Of a stretch of 64,000 bases of DNA, positions 28,868 to 38,283 are shown piece by piece; positions within the stretch are counted from its first letter, which is position 1, and the number at the start of each line of letters is the position of its first letter. The position numbers and the translations under genes are program-made. Under the pieces are notes generated by a model that did not search any database, was not told the DNA's origin, and saw nothing but the letters and a program-made list of their open reading frames with translations. Origin of the DNA: Candidatus Aenigmatarchaeota archaeon (GTDB taxonomy: Archaea; Aenigmatarchaeota; Aenigmatarchaeia; CG10238-14; SCSR01); NCBI GenBank assembly GCA_030615205.1, contig JAUWZS010000002.1:62001-126000 (forward strand). Reading direction: 5' to 3'.

Positions 28868-29566
28868 TTATTCAACAACAGTACCATTATGCGTACCTTC
28901 TACTGCTCGCATGATTTCTTCAGGATCATTACCATCAATAAAAATAGTTCTAATCTTGTTTTTCTTGATGAGTGTAGCGGCTTTTAAATCGAACAATCTA
29001 TATTCACCGGGCGTTTGTGGGTTTTGGAGAATGATTTTTTCAAGTTCCTCATGGTTCAGCTTTGCCAACTTCTTTGCATTTGGGTCTTTTTTTGGATCTG
29101 CTGTATATACGCCGTCAACATTAGAGGCGTTTATCAACAAATCAGCGTCCACAACCTCTGCGAAAACAGCTGCATCAAAATCGCTCGACGTGCCAACATC
29201 ATAGCCGCCAGCCACAACAATCTTTTTTTCAATACTCTCTTTTCCAAAAAGGGCTTTCACTTCTTTCTTCGCTTCTTCAAGGCCTTTCCACTTCACTAAA
29301 TATCCATGTTCTCTGAGCGCTGCTGCAAGCGTGGACGCGTTTATGTGCGTTGCCATTATGCCTATAAAATCAAGCATATCGTTGTCGCTTGTGAAAGCTT
29401 TGCATATATTCCTATATTCTCTGCAGACTTTTCCGCCACCGCAGACAATCACCAAATCATGACCTTGCTCTCTCAGCCTCAAAAACACATCAGCATATTT
29501 TTTAAAATTCTCCGCAGTCAAATCTCTGGTCAGCAAAGAACCGCCGATTGATATTACGATTTTCAT
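28868..29566 (-). CDS. pyrH: Uridylate kinase (archaeal type)
   Basis: MKIVISIGGSLL...DLVIVCGGGKVCREYRNI...ADLLINASNVDGVYTADPKKDPNAKKL. Confidence 0.93.
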   Translation of the reverse strand: MKIVISIGGSLLTRDLTAENFKKYADVFLRLREQGHDLVIVCGGGKVCREYRNICKAFTSDNDMLDFIGIMATHINASTLAAALREHGYLVKWKGLEEAKKEVKALFGKESIEKKIVVAGGYDVGTSSDFDAAVFAEVVDADLLINASNVDGVYTADPKKDPNAKKLAKLNHEELEKIILQNPQTPGEYRLFDLKAATLIKKNKIRTIFIDGNDPEEIMRAVEGTHNGTVVE

Positions 29567-29698
29567 GGGAACTCCCTAAAAGAGATGTATAACTAGAATA
29601 AAATAAATATAAAATAAATTTTGGAAAAGTTTAATCGATAAGCTGTAAAGCTGTGGCTTAGTTGTGAGTTAATTGTAATTGTTTAAGTGGTTTTTAGT

Positions 29699-29977
29699 TT
29701 AAGCAGTCTTATATACATTGTCGCCGTTTCGTACTCTGTCTTTCATTTTTAACCCAATGCTGTCTCCTTTCTTTGCGCTTTTGACTTCTTTATGCTCGAT
29801 TTGCATGGAATCTATTGTTTGGATGAAATTCGTTGTTGCGCCCTCTACGCTTATCTTATCGCCAACAGCAAGAGGCGCTTCTAGATCTATTACTGCCACA
29901 CCTATCTTAGTGAAGTAATGTGTAATTTTTCCTATGAGCTCTTTCTCACCGGCTTCAGTTTTGGTTTCTTCAGCCAT
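29699..29977 (-). CDS. Standalone EF-Tu domain-2-like beta-barrel protein
   Basis: LIGKITHYFTKIGVAVIDLEAPLAVGDKISVEGATTNFIQTIDSMQIEHKEVKSAKKGDSIGLKMKDRVRNGDNVYK. Confidence 0.75.
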   Translation of the reverse strand: MAEETKTEAGEKELIGKITHYFTKIGVAVIDLEAPLAVGDKISVEGATTNFIQTIDSMQIEHKEVKSAKKGDSIGLKMKDRVRNGDNVYKTA

Positions 29978-30160
29978 AATTATCCTTTAATTTTGCTTAC
30001 TAAAATATGTTTGTTCCCGACTAAATATGACTCATTTTTCTATATATAATAAAAAACAGCTCTTGTTTGTGTTTTTCATTCAAATCCCATCCTGGGCATT
30101 CATTCCTTGAGGTAGTTTTTTTAGGGGAAATATTTATCTATCCTTAGAAAAAGAGTAATT

Positions 30161-30949
30161 ATGCGAATTATAATTGAAAACGAAGAACAGAAAAAATTTC
30201 TGGAAAATTTTAAGAAACTGCCGATATACGAAAAAAGACGACAATGGAAAGGTAAGAGAAGAGGAAGAGTTAGTCGGTATGAATATTTTATATTCGCTGG
30301 TAAAAAGATACCGTGTGAAAAATTAATACATCTTTTAAACACGCTGGAGAATAGATACCAACTTGCACGCCATTGTTTAGAAGAAATTCGTAAAGAATGT
30401 GAAATTATTCATGGTGATGAGTCTGATATAGAGAAGTTGAGAAAACGGTTCGAAGATGTTCAGGTAGAAGGAAATTTTTTGATTAAATGTGAGTATTTTA
30501 TTTTTGCTATTGATACTTGTCTGGACACAATGTCACACATTATCAACCTTATATACGATTTTAGAATTGAAGAGCAATCGGTCTCTATGAGGAGGGTATG
30601 GAAAGAGATAAAGAAAAAGAAATGGAGACAAAAAAGAGATAAATTTGCATTTTATCTATTGAAAAGCTGGAAAATGTGGATAGATGAATTTAGGTATATA
30701 AGAAACAGAATGACGCATCATCAAATTATTGAATTTTCATCGAAATTAAGCCACGACACTGCGAATAAAAAAGTAACTTATACTAAACACCTAATTTCTG
30801 TAAAAATCTATGAGTTTACTCCAAAAAGACGTTTAGTGAAAATAATAGAAATTACAAAACAACTACCGAAATACTTCGATAATGTTATTAAAAATTATCA
30901 AAGTTTGAAATTTGAGTTTTATAAAAAACTGAATTCAATAATACAATGA
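30161..30949 (+). CDS. Hypothetical basic protein
   Basis: 262-aa ORF, Lys/Arg-rich helical; no recognised family. Confidence 0.55.
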   Translation: MRIIIENEEQKKFLENFKKLPIYEKRRQWKGKRRGRVSRYEYFIFAGKKIPCEKLIHLLNTLENRYQLARHCLEEIRKECEIIHGDESDIEKLRKRFEDVQVEGNFLIKCEYFIFAIDTCLDTMSHIINLIYDFRIEEQSVSMRRVWKEIKKKKWRQKRDKFAFYLLKSWKMWIDEFRYIRNRMTHHQIIEFSSKLSHDTANKKVTYTKHLISVKIYEFTPKRRLVKIIEITKQLPKYFDNVIKNYQSLKFEFYKKLNSIIQ

Positions 30950-30972
30950 GTTAAAATCCTTGTTACCATAGA

Positions 30973-31197
30973 CTACCTTTTATTACTTGAAATAATCTTT
31001 GGGTGATTTTCTATGAACTCTTTTAAAGCTTTTAATTTTATAACTGGAACAAATTTCTTTAATTTGGTTTCAAATTCCAAGACATAGTATGTCAGATACG
31101 AAAAACGATGATGGGGTCTGCTGACTCCATTTTTTTATTTTCTTTCTTCACTCTTTATCTTTGCTAAAGTAATCATTCCGATTGTTTCGATTTTCAT
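30973..31197 (-). pseudogene. Short ORF interrupted by an in-frame TAA (readthrough candidate, pseudogene or sequencing error)
   Basis: MKIETIGMITLAKIKSEERK*KNGVSRPHHRFSYLTYYVLEFETKLKKFVPVIKLKALKEFIENHPKIISSNKR*, same frame across the TAA; begins with the shared operon junction TGATTAAATGAAA. Confidence 0.5.
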
Positions 31198-31201
31198 TTA
31201 A

Positions 31202-31561
31202 TCACATGTCCGACAAGACGGAATCATCTTCTTTCGCATTTATCTTAAAGACCAAAAGCTGAAAGTCTGCGTCTGAATCGTTAATAACTCCGTGCATATC
31301 ATTAGGCTCACATAGGAAAACGTCTCCAGGCTTAGCTCCAATTTTTTTATCTCCGAAGAAAAGAATTGCATTTCCTTTAAGAATATAAAATATTTCGATT
31401 GTCTGTTTATGATAATGGGGTTTAATTTCAGTGTGAGGATTGATTTTAACTATTTGGACTAAATTTCCTTCAGATTTTATCTCACCTTCAGTTAATAAAA
31501 TTTTCTTGAAATAACCTTTTCTTTCCAGCCATTCTTTTTCTTCTTGGTTGGTAATTTTCAT
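31202..31561 (-). CDS. Cupin-domain protein
   Basis: KINPHTEIKPHYHKQTIEIFYILKGNAILFFGDKKIGAKPGDVFLCEPNDMHGVIND. Confidence 0.88.
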   Translation of the reverse strand: MKITNQEEKEWLERKGYFKKILLTEGEIKSEGNLVQIVKINPHTEIKPHYHKQTIEIFYILKGNAILFFGDKKIGAKPGDVFLCEPNDMHGVINDSDADFQLLVFKINAKEDDSVLSDM

Positions 31562-31565
31562 TTAA

Positions 31566-32393
31566 TCAACTTCTAAACAACGGAAGAGTTAAACACCTAA
31601 CGCTTCCACCAGATTTTTGTAGTTCAAAGATATCTATTTCAATCACATCTATTCCTTCCTTTTCTAGTTTTTTATTGAAATCATGAGACCATTCACTTGT
31701 TAGTATTTTATTTTCTTTTAAAACCAAAAAATTAGTAGCCATTTTTTTAAAATCATCTTCAGATACATAAATTATTCTCTTGTCTTTTAAGAACTTATTC
31801 AATTCATATGAAATGCTTTCTTTAAAGCAGACAGCTATATTTTTTGTTAATAAACCAAAAACAGTATCTAAATGATGAGGAGAAGTATGAGTAATCATAT
31901 AAAAATTTTCAATAGGTAACAAAGATTTTATTTTTTCAGCTACTTTAGAAGTAGTTCTAGGACCAAGACCAATCAAGCAGTTCGATTCATCTACAAAAAA
32001 GATATCGCCACTTTCAAACGATTCATCTTTAACTTCAAGTAAAATAGGAATGTTATTTTTATTACAAAACTCAACTAAACTTTTTTCTTCACCCTTTCTT
32101 ATATCCTTTCTAGGATTTCCAACAATCACTCCTTTAGAAGTTACAGCTCCTATATCTCTAGTCCATACCTGATAAGTTTTTCCTTCAATTGGATTTAAAA
32201 AATGACAAGTTATTCTTTCTCTTTCTAATGTTTCAATAAAATTTTCATGTTGTTTTATGGCTAATTCTTTATTTACTCTACCTTTCCATTTTTCCTGCCA
32301 AGGATTAATTGGAGTAATGATATCATAATTTATTGGTTTGCACAGTATTACTGAATTCAATTTTTTAAATAAATTTTCACAGCCATATTTCAT
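31566..32393 (-). CDS. Arginine deiminase/DDAH-superfamily (guanidino-group-modifying) protein
   Basis: VWTRDIGAVTSKG, FESGDIFFVD, HTSPHHLDTVFGLL, catalytic-Cys motif SGGSVRCLTLPLFR. Confidence 0.8.
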   Translation of the reverse strand: MKYGCENLFKKLNSVILCKPINYDIITPINPWQEKWKGRVNKELAIKQHENFIETLERERITCHFLNPIEGKTYQVWTRDIGAVTSKGVIVGNPRKDIRKGEEKSLVEFCNKNNIPILLEVKDESFESGDIFFVDESNCLIGLGPRTTSKVAEKIKSLLPIENFYMITHTSPHHLDTVFGLLTKNIAVCFKESISYELNKFLKDKRIIYVSEDDFKKMATNFLVLKENKILTSEWSHDFNKKLEKEGIDVIEIDIFELQKSGGSVRCLTLPLFRS

Positions 32394-32521
32394 TTAATCA
32401 CATTATTATAAAAAGATATTAATTCTTTATAATCTTCTATTATTCTTTCTTTAAGTGGTGGATATTTTCTTTCCAATTCTTTTTTCCATTCTTCAAATGA
32501 TGAAATATCCTTTTCTTTCAT
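32390..32521 (-). CDS. 43-aa microprotein in operon
   Basis: Manual translation: MKEKDISSFEEWKKELERKYPPLKERIIEDYKELISFYNNVIK*; 4-nt ATGA overlap with the next gene; not in ORF track. Confidence 0.6.
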   Translation of the reverse strand: MKEKDISSFEEWKKELERKYPPLKERIIEDYKELISFYNNVIK

Positions 32522-32525
32522 TTAA

Positions 32526-33077
32526 TCACCATTTATTATGATGTATCATTTCATCAATATCTCTTAATTCCTTTTCTTCTATCTCTTCAGTAGGGTCTGA
32601 ATATCCGATTGTTATTAAAGCAATTAATTCAATATTTTTTGGCAAGTTCAAAATTTTAATTAATTTTTCTCTATCTTCTTTGTGCTTTTTATGGTGTATA
32701 AAAGTTGTTACATAACAGGCTCCCAAGCCCAAATCATGAGCTGTTAACAGCATGTTTTCTATGGCTAAACTTGTCGTAATTTCCCAATCTTTATATTCTG
32801 GGTCTTTTGTTTTGTCTGCACAAACAACAATTATCACTGGCGCTCCTTTAACAAATTGTCTATCTTCATAATCCAAAGCTAGTTTTTCTTTTGTCTCTTT
32901 ATCTCTTACAACGATAAATTCCCATAGTTGACATGATTTCTTTAGCGGACCCCCAAATGGAGCGTATCTTGCTGAATCTATTATTTTTCTAATGATTTCA
33001 TCAGAAATCCCTTTATCTAAATATTTTCTTATTGATCTTCTTCTTTTGATAGCTTCTGATAGTTTCATTTTTCTCAC
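32526..33077 (-). CDS. Nitroreductase family protein
   Basis: MKLSEAIKRRRSIRKYLDKGISDEIIRKIIDSARYAPFGG...AIENMLLTAHDLGLGACYVTTF. Confidence 0.92.
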   Translation of the reverse strand: MRKMKLSEAIKRRRSIRKYLDKGISDEIIRKIIDSARYAPFGGPLKKSCQLWEFIVVRDKETKEKLALDYEDRQFVKGAPVIIVVCADKTKDPEYKDWEITTSLAIENMLLTAHDLGLGACYVTTFIHHKKHKEDREKLIKILNLPKNIELIALITIGYSDPTEEIEEKELRDIDEMIHHNKW

Positions 33078-33129
33078 TTTTTAGAATTTCTCCTAAACTT
33101 ATTTAAAATTAAATAGGTTAATAAAACTA

Positions 33130-33756
33130 ATGGAAAAATTGATTGAAGCTGTTGAAAAACTTAAGAAAAGCGAAGTTAAAACCACAGTAGAACACCGAAT
33201 AAACGAATTCAAAGAACTAGGCAAAAAACCAAACAAAGAGATATTCAGCGAGCTCTGTTTCTGCATACTCACTGCAAATTTCAACGCCAAGAGAAGCATA
33301 AAGATGCAAGAAGAAATTAAGAATGGTTTTTTAACTCTCACAGAATCTCAATTATCAGAAAAGTTAAAGGAATTTGGCCATCGTTTTCCCAACAGAAGAA
33401 CACAATATATCCTAGAAGCAAGAAAACATAAGGATTCGCTGAAAGAAACTATCGAATCTTTTGGTGCTGGAAATGAATTAAGAGAGTGGTTGGTCGAAAA
33501 TGTGAAAGGAATTGGTTATAAGGAAGCAAGTCATTTTTTAAGAAACATCGGATTCAATAATTTAGCAATTATTGATTTCCATATAATCGACATCTTGGCT
33601 AAGCATAAATTAATTGAGCGGTCAAAAACACTCACAAAGAAAAAATATCTGGAGATTGAACAAGTTCTGGAAAAACTTGCTGAAAAATTAAATTTGAATC
33701 TGGCCGAGCTTGATTTGTATTTATGGTATATGGAAACTGGAAAAGTGCTGAAATAA
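33130..33756 (+). CDS. ogg: 8-oxoguanine DNA glycosylase/AP lyase (archaeal Ogg2 type)
   Basis: ELCFCILTANFNAKRSIKMQEEI...REWLVENVKGIGYKEASHFLRNIGFNNLAIIDFHIIDIL: HhH-GPD. Confidence 0.88.
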   Translation: MEKLIEAVEKLKKSEVKTTVEHRINEFKELGKKPNKEIFSELCFCILTANFNAKRSIKMQEEIKNGFLTLTESQLSEKLKEFGHRFPNRRTQYILEARKHKDSLKETIESFGAGNELREWLVENVKGIGYKEASHFLRNIGFNNLAIIDFHIIDILAKHKLIERSKTLTKKKYLEIEQVLEKLAEKLNLNLAELDLYLWYMETGKVLK

Positions 33757-33786
33757 TTGATGAAATAATTAATGGCAAAAAGAAAT

Positions 33787-34953
33787 TCAACAACCTGATT
33801 CTATTATTTCGACTGTCCGCTTCACACCATTTGCATTCTTTGTCAAATCCATAAGCTCCTCTATATGTGTTTTGTAAAAATCATAACTATCTTCCATCTT
33901 TATAATCGATTCTGCAAGCTTCTTGGGCTTGTCAACGGCTATTGAACAGCCGAGCTTCTCGAGTTTCTTTGCTTGACCACGCTGCTCAGGCTGTGTAGGT
34001 ATGCATATACTAGGCTTTCCGTTTACAATAGTTTCCATGGTAGTCATATGGCTTGCCGAGTGTATAATTATATGAGCTTCCCTCATACATCTCACTCTCT
34101 CTTCATTAGATAGCCACCCATATAATCTTATTGAGCCTCGCTCTTCTGATCTTCTATTTTTATCACCTAAACTTACTATAAGCTCGTATCCTGCCTCGCC
34201 CGCAAATTTTTCCAGCATAGGTAAAAACTTGTTCTCTAGTCTGGCTCTTGTACCATAAGGACCGTGTATTGAGAAATAAATAAAACCTCCATCACGAGGC
34301 GTTCCATTAGGTGCCTTGCTTGTCTGCATATAAGGTCCTACAAAGTCCAAATCATCTCTTATTCCAATTATGCCGCGAAAGTTGAATTCGCATATTGTAT
34401 TTGGCATTTCGAAGTCTGGTATAACTATCTTAGAATTTTCAATGTAGTTTTTTTCGATTAGCCACTGAGCGGGTTGTAAAAGCAACTGTTCCCGGAGATT
34501 GTAGTGAGGTCTAGTCTGATTTGTTATAAATATTGGCTCTATGTCACGCCTTTGTGCCCATCTCAACATCGCAAGGTCTCCATCTGACACTACATTATCC
34601 GGCTTGACATCATTTGCATATTTTCGTATATCGTAGTATCTTGACATCGCCTGTGTGGCAATGCCCTCCCTTAGGCACATTTTTGGATATCTGGAATCGC
34701 TAAAGTCGTATGCAGGAAGAGACAGGAACATGTTTAATATCGATAATATAATATTTATGCCGCTTCTATCTTCGTACCATCCAATAGATTGGCATTCGTG
34801 TATTTTGCATGAATCACCGAATTTTTCTTTTATCATAGGGTGCGACGTAAAAAAGGTTATTGTATGACCACGCTCAAGCAGCTTCTCTGCTACTCTCGAG
34901 GTTCTATATGCGTGTCCATTGCCGAGTTCACCAACAGCGTAATAAATTTCCAT
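33787..34953 (-). CDS. GT-B glycosyltransferase (MurG/GT28-like)
   Basis: MEIYYAVGELGNGHAYRTSRVAEKLLERGHTITFF...IIIHSASHMTTMETIVNGKPSICIPTQPEQRGQAKKLEKLGCS. Confidence 0.82.
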   Translation of the reverse strand: MEIYYAVGELGNGHAYRTSRVAEKLLERGHTITFFTSHPMIKEKFGDSCKIHECQSIGWYEDRSGINIILSILNMFLSLPAYDFSDSRYPKMCLREGIATQAMSRYYDIRKYANDVKPDNVVSDGDLAMLRWAQRRDIEPIFITNQTRPHYNLREQLLLQPAQWLIEKNYIENSKIVIPDFEMPNTICEFNFRGIIGIRDDLDFVGPYMQTSKAPNGTPRDGGFIYFSIHGPYGTRARLENKFLPMLEKFAGEAGYELIVSLGDKNRRSEERGSIRLYGWLSNEERVRCMREAHIIIHSASHMTTMETIVNGKPSICIPTQPEQRGQAKKLEKLGCSIAVDKPKKLAESIIKMEDSYDFYKTHIEELMDLTKNANGVKRTVEIIESGC

Positions 34954-35005
34954 ATTTATTGTTTTAACAGTAACTTATTTTAATTCAGCAGAGATTTGTA
35001 TTAAC

Positions 35006-36202
35006 ATGTCAAAAGGTAAAAAAAGTGAGAAAACTGCAGAACGTTTGATTTTAGTGAGATACGGTGAGATTGCCCTAAAGTCCGAGCCAGTCAGACGTCA
35101 GCATGAAAAAATATTGAAAGAAAACATCCGTGCTGGACTGAAAGGAGCGAAAATAAAAGATTTTGAAATAACCAAAACTCGTGGACGTTTTTTTGTAAAG
35201 GTTGCGGCAAAAAGCATGGAGAAAACCTTCAAAGTTCTGGAGAATATATTTGGCATTGTTTCGTTTTCGCCTTGTTGGCATCTACGCACATCTGAAATAA
35301 AAAAAATCCAGATATTCATTAAAACAAACTATGCAAAATGGGTCCCACGCAAACAGAGCTTTGCTGTGCGCGCACGCCGGAGCGAGAAACAAAAGGAGAG
35401 CTATACAAGCATGCAACTGGCCAAGCTGATCGGCGATGTTGTTAATAGAAAAGTGAATCTAAGCAAACCAGATGTGGAAATTTTTGTCGAAGTCCGCGGT
35501 GATGATACTTACATCTATACAAAAGTTTTGAAAGGCCTTGGCGGAATGCCTGTGGGTACAGCTGGAAAGGTCGTTTGTCTGATGTCTGGCGGCATTGATT
35601 CTGCAGTGGCTGCATGGCTTGTGATGAAACGCGGCTGTGTTGTGCATTATGTTCATTTCCATACATTCAGAAAAAACGAACGCGCGATCAAGTCGAAAAT
35701 CAGCGAATTGATAAAATTATTGTCCAAGCACCAAGCCAGAACAAAAGTCCATTTTGTCCCAGCTGGTCCTTTTCAATTGCTTACTAGTAATGTTCCGCCA
35801 AAATACGAACTTATTCTTTTCAGGAGATTCATACTGAGAATCGCCGAACATTTTGCCAAGCAGGACAACGCAAAAGCAATCGTGACTGGCGATAACCTAG
35901 CTCAAGTCGCATCTCAAACCCTCGATAATTTGTATGCAATGGAAAGTAGCACAATATTGCCCATCTTCAGGCCGCTTCTGGCATATGACAAACAAGAGAT
36001 AATCAACCTGGCAGAAAAGATTGGAACCTACACAATCTCAATCAAACCGTACAAAGACTGCTGCTCTATAGTGGCAAAACACCCTTCAACCAAAGCAAAC
36101 ATAGACATTGTCAAAAAGCTCGAGGAAGAAATTGATATGAAAGAACTTGTTGATATGACATTAGGAATGACTGAGACTATTGAAGTCGGCAAGAAAAAAT
36201 AA
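35006..36202 (+). CDS. thiI: tRNA 4-thiouridine synthase (ThiI)
   Basis: LVRYGEIALKSEPVRRQHEKIL; THUMP region; VVCLMSGGIDSAVAAWLVMKRG PP-loop. Confidence 0.93.
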   Translation: MSKGKKSEKTAERLILVRYGEIALKSEPVRRQHEKILKENIRAGLKGAKIKDFEITKTRGRFFVKVAAKSMEKTFKVLENIFGIVSFSPCWHLRTSEIKKIQIFIKTNYAKWVPRKQSFAVRARRSEKQKESYTSMQLAKLIGDVVNRKVNLSKPDVEIFVEVRGDDTYIYTKVLKGLGGMPVGTAGKVVCLMSGGIDSAVAAWLVMKRGCVVHYVHFHTFRKNERAIKSKISELIKLLSKHQARTKVHFVPAGPFQLLTSNVPPKYELILFRRFILRIAEHFAKQDNAKAIVTGDNLAQVASQTLDNLYAMESSTILPIFRPLLAYDKQEIINLAEKIGTYTISIKPYKDCCSIVAKHPSTKANIDIVKKLEEEIDMKELVDMTLGMTETIEVGKKK

Positions 36203-36207
36203 TCTTA

Positions 36208-36696
36208 TCATTTAAATAAGAAACCCAAATCCCTTTCACGGTATGTCATGTCTTCATCTTTTTCTATCAAATCTCTTGCGTATATTCTCATTGACTCAAA
36301 CTGTTCTTCAAAATCAAATAATTTCAGCGACTTTGATGCTTTATAGAGTCTAATCGGCCATTCCTGCCATTTCTGGTCTGGCATCGGATTTGGAATATGT
36401 TCTCTTTTCTTCAAATCCCATCCCCATGATAGTGCCAGCAGTTCAACACCACGTAAATAGTTTTTAATATAGCCATCATCTTTCTTAAGTTCTTGAATAT
36501 CTCCTTCATACACAACATACGCATACCCATAACTGCTTGGTTCATCAATCGGAAACATCCACCAGTCATAATGGCTTGTATGGAACTTGTTCCATTGAGT
36601 TTCGGACGCCCATTTCTCGAACAGTTCCAGCTGTTCTTTTTGTCTATCTTTTATCTTTTGTAAACCAACAAATTCTGGATCAGTATTGCGTTTCAT
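36208..36696 (-). CDS. Hypothetical protein
   Basis: 162-aa ORF, Trp-rich; paired with the next gene on the same strand. Confidence 0.6.
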   Translation of the reverse strand: MKRNTDPEFVGLQKIKDRQKEQLELFEKWASETQWNKFHTSHYDWWMFPIDEPSSYGYAYVVYEGDIQELKKDDGYIKNYLRGVELLALSWGWDLKKREHIPNPMPDQKWQEWPIRLYKASKSLKLFDFEEQFESMRIYARDLIEKDEDMTYRERDLGFLFK

Positions 36697-36698
36697 TG

Positions 36699-37229
36699 TT
36701 ATCCTCTTTTTATGGGATTTTTTATTTTTTTCTCTATCAGTATAATATCTTCAGGTGTTTCTGCTGCTTCAAATCCATATTTTTCTTTTGCAGTCTCCAT
36801 AAAATAGTCACGTAACTCTTTGGTAAATCCTCTAGGTTGCCTATGAAGCTGTAATGGGTAACCAATTTTCTGACAAGTTACATCTAAAGCTTTATCGATT
36901 TTTTTACGAGTATCGAAAAGTATACTTTCGCAGTCATTAGTAACGAACACTGGGAACTCTAACTTATGTTTTTTGAGAATTGAATTTATGAGATTATAGT
37001 CCAGACAATCTGCCTCTCCAAAATAGTGTAGATCCATAGATAATGCAGGTTTTTTGCTTAGATTAACACCTATATAAGGACCATCATATCCATTTTCTCT
37101 AAATTTTTGAAAAAGAGGGAATCCGTCATAACCTCTACCTATACAACCTTCGATAATTACATCAACAGTATTAGCATTACCAACAATTCTTTTTTTGATT
37201 ATATCATCTATAGTTTCGAACTTGACCAT
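36699..37229 (-). CDS. Hypothetical protein
   Basis: 176-aa ORF directly upstream of the preceding ORF. Confidence 0.6.
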   Translation of the reverse strand: MVKFETIDDIIKKRIVGNANTVDVIIEGCIGRGYDGFPLFQKFRENGYDGPYIGVNLSKKPALSMDLHYFGEADCLDYNLINSILKKHKLEFPVFVTNDCESILFDTRKKIDKALDVTCQKIGYPLQLHRQPRGFTKELRDYFMETAKEKYGFEAAETPEDIILIEKKIKNPIKRG

Positions 37230-37340
37230 GTTTCATACATAGAAAAATTAAATTTAAATTCTTATGCAATAAGTTTGGGTAGATAAGAAAGAACACTCGA
37301 GTTTGAAAGGATTTATAGTTAAACTGCAAATTTTATTTTT

Positions 37341-37703
37341 ATGGCAGAAACAGCTTTTGGAACTGTTAAAAAGTTACTAGATGGAGCAAAGGATCTAGAT
37401 ACAACAAGTGAAGTAATCAGATATGAAAGAAAGCATTTAGAGGCTATTAAAGAAGGGTTAAAAAACATAATCAAGAGATTGAGAAAAAAATTAAAAGCTG
37501 GAGAACATATAGAGCTCTGTATGTTTATGCCTGATTACTATATGGCAAGGATAGGAGAAGATGGTGTAGTGGATTATATAGAGGCAGATTGTGAAGGTAG
37601 TTGGACTGGAAATACAAGTTTAGACAAGTATTTTAAATCTGTGGAAACTTTAGAAGATGCGAAAATACTCTACAGAACATTTTTAGAACAGGCTCATGCG
37701 TGA
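37341..37703 (+). CDS. Hypothetical protein
   Basis: 120-aa ORF. Confidence 0.55.
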   Translation: MAETAFGTVKKLLDGAKDLDTTSEVIRYERKHLEAIKEGLKNIIKRLRKKLKAGEHIELCMFMPDYYMARIGEDGVVDYIEADCEGSWTGNTSLDKYFKSVETLEDAKILYRTFLEQAHA

Positions 37704-38227
37704 ATTTTGTTTAAAATAATCATAGCTCGTTCATCAACCGGTTTCACTGGCACGGTTGTAACATTATAGCCTAAATTCAAATATGCCTTTTTGATCAATT
37801 TATGCAGGGCAATCGCGTCCTCCTCGCTCTCCACTCTTGCATAATCCTTTTTGTACGGAAGTTGTTCTAGTAAGAAGACGCCTTTGTAAATTCTTTCTTT
37901 ACAAGCATCGACAACCGGATTCGTGTTCTGTCCACAATGTTTTAAATAAGCAATACAGTCTGGCATTCCTCTTTCAAATATCATAAAACGATCAATAGGT
38001 GTACGATTTTCAAGATCAACTCTCATTTCAAAGACCTTCTTTTGAAAAGCTGCTTCGTCAGATCTAATCTCCTCGATCGTCCTGCCTTTGCTTATTTCAA
38101 CATCAATATAAGTACGAGAGAGTGAAGAGCATGTCTGATAACCTAAGAAATTCAAATACCCAAACATAGGAGATTTTCCAGCACAAGGACCACTAGTGAC
38201 TACATACCAATTTGTCTTCATTACCAT
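37694..38227 (-). CDS. P-loop NTPase (AAA_28/kinase-like)
   Basis: WYVVTSGPCAGKSPMFGYLNFLGY Walker-A-like; RFMIFERGMPDCIAYLKHCG; start may be the second Met. Confidence 0.7.
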   Translation of the reverse strand: MVMKTNWYVVTSGPCAGKSPMFGYLNFLGYQTCSSLSRTYIDVEISKGRTIEEIRSDEAAFQKKVFEMRVDLENRTPIDRFMIFERGMPDCIAYLKHCGQNTNPVVDACKERIYKGVFLLEQLPYKKDYARVESEEDAIALHKLIKKAYLNLGYNVTTVPVKPVDERAMIILNKIHA

Positions 38228-38283
38228 GTTTAATTAGAAGCTGTAAAAGGATTTAAGATTTAAAACTTAAATCAGCTATTTAA

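Noticed and set aside
30080-30115. tRNA-like T-arm (TTCAAATCCCATCCTGGG)
   Set aside because: No matching acceptor, D or anticodon arms nearby; too short to call a tRNA or a convincing remnant.
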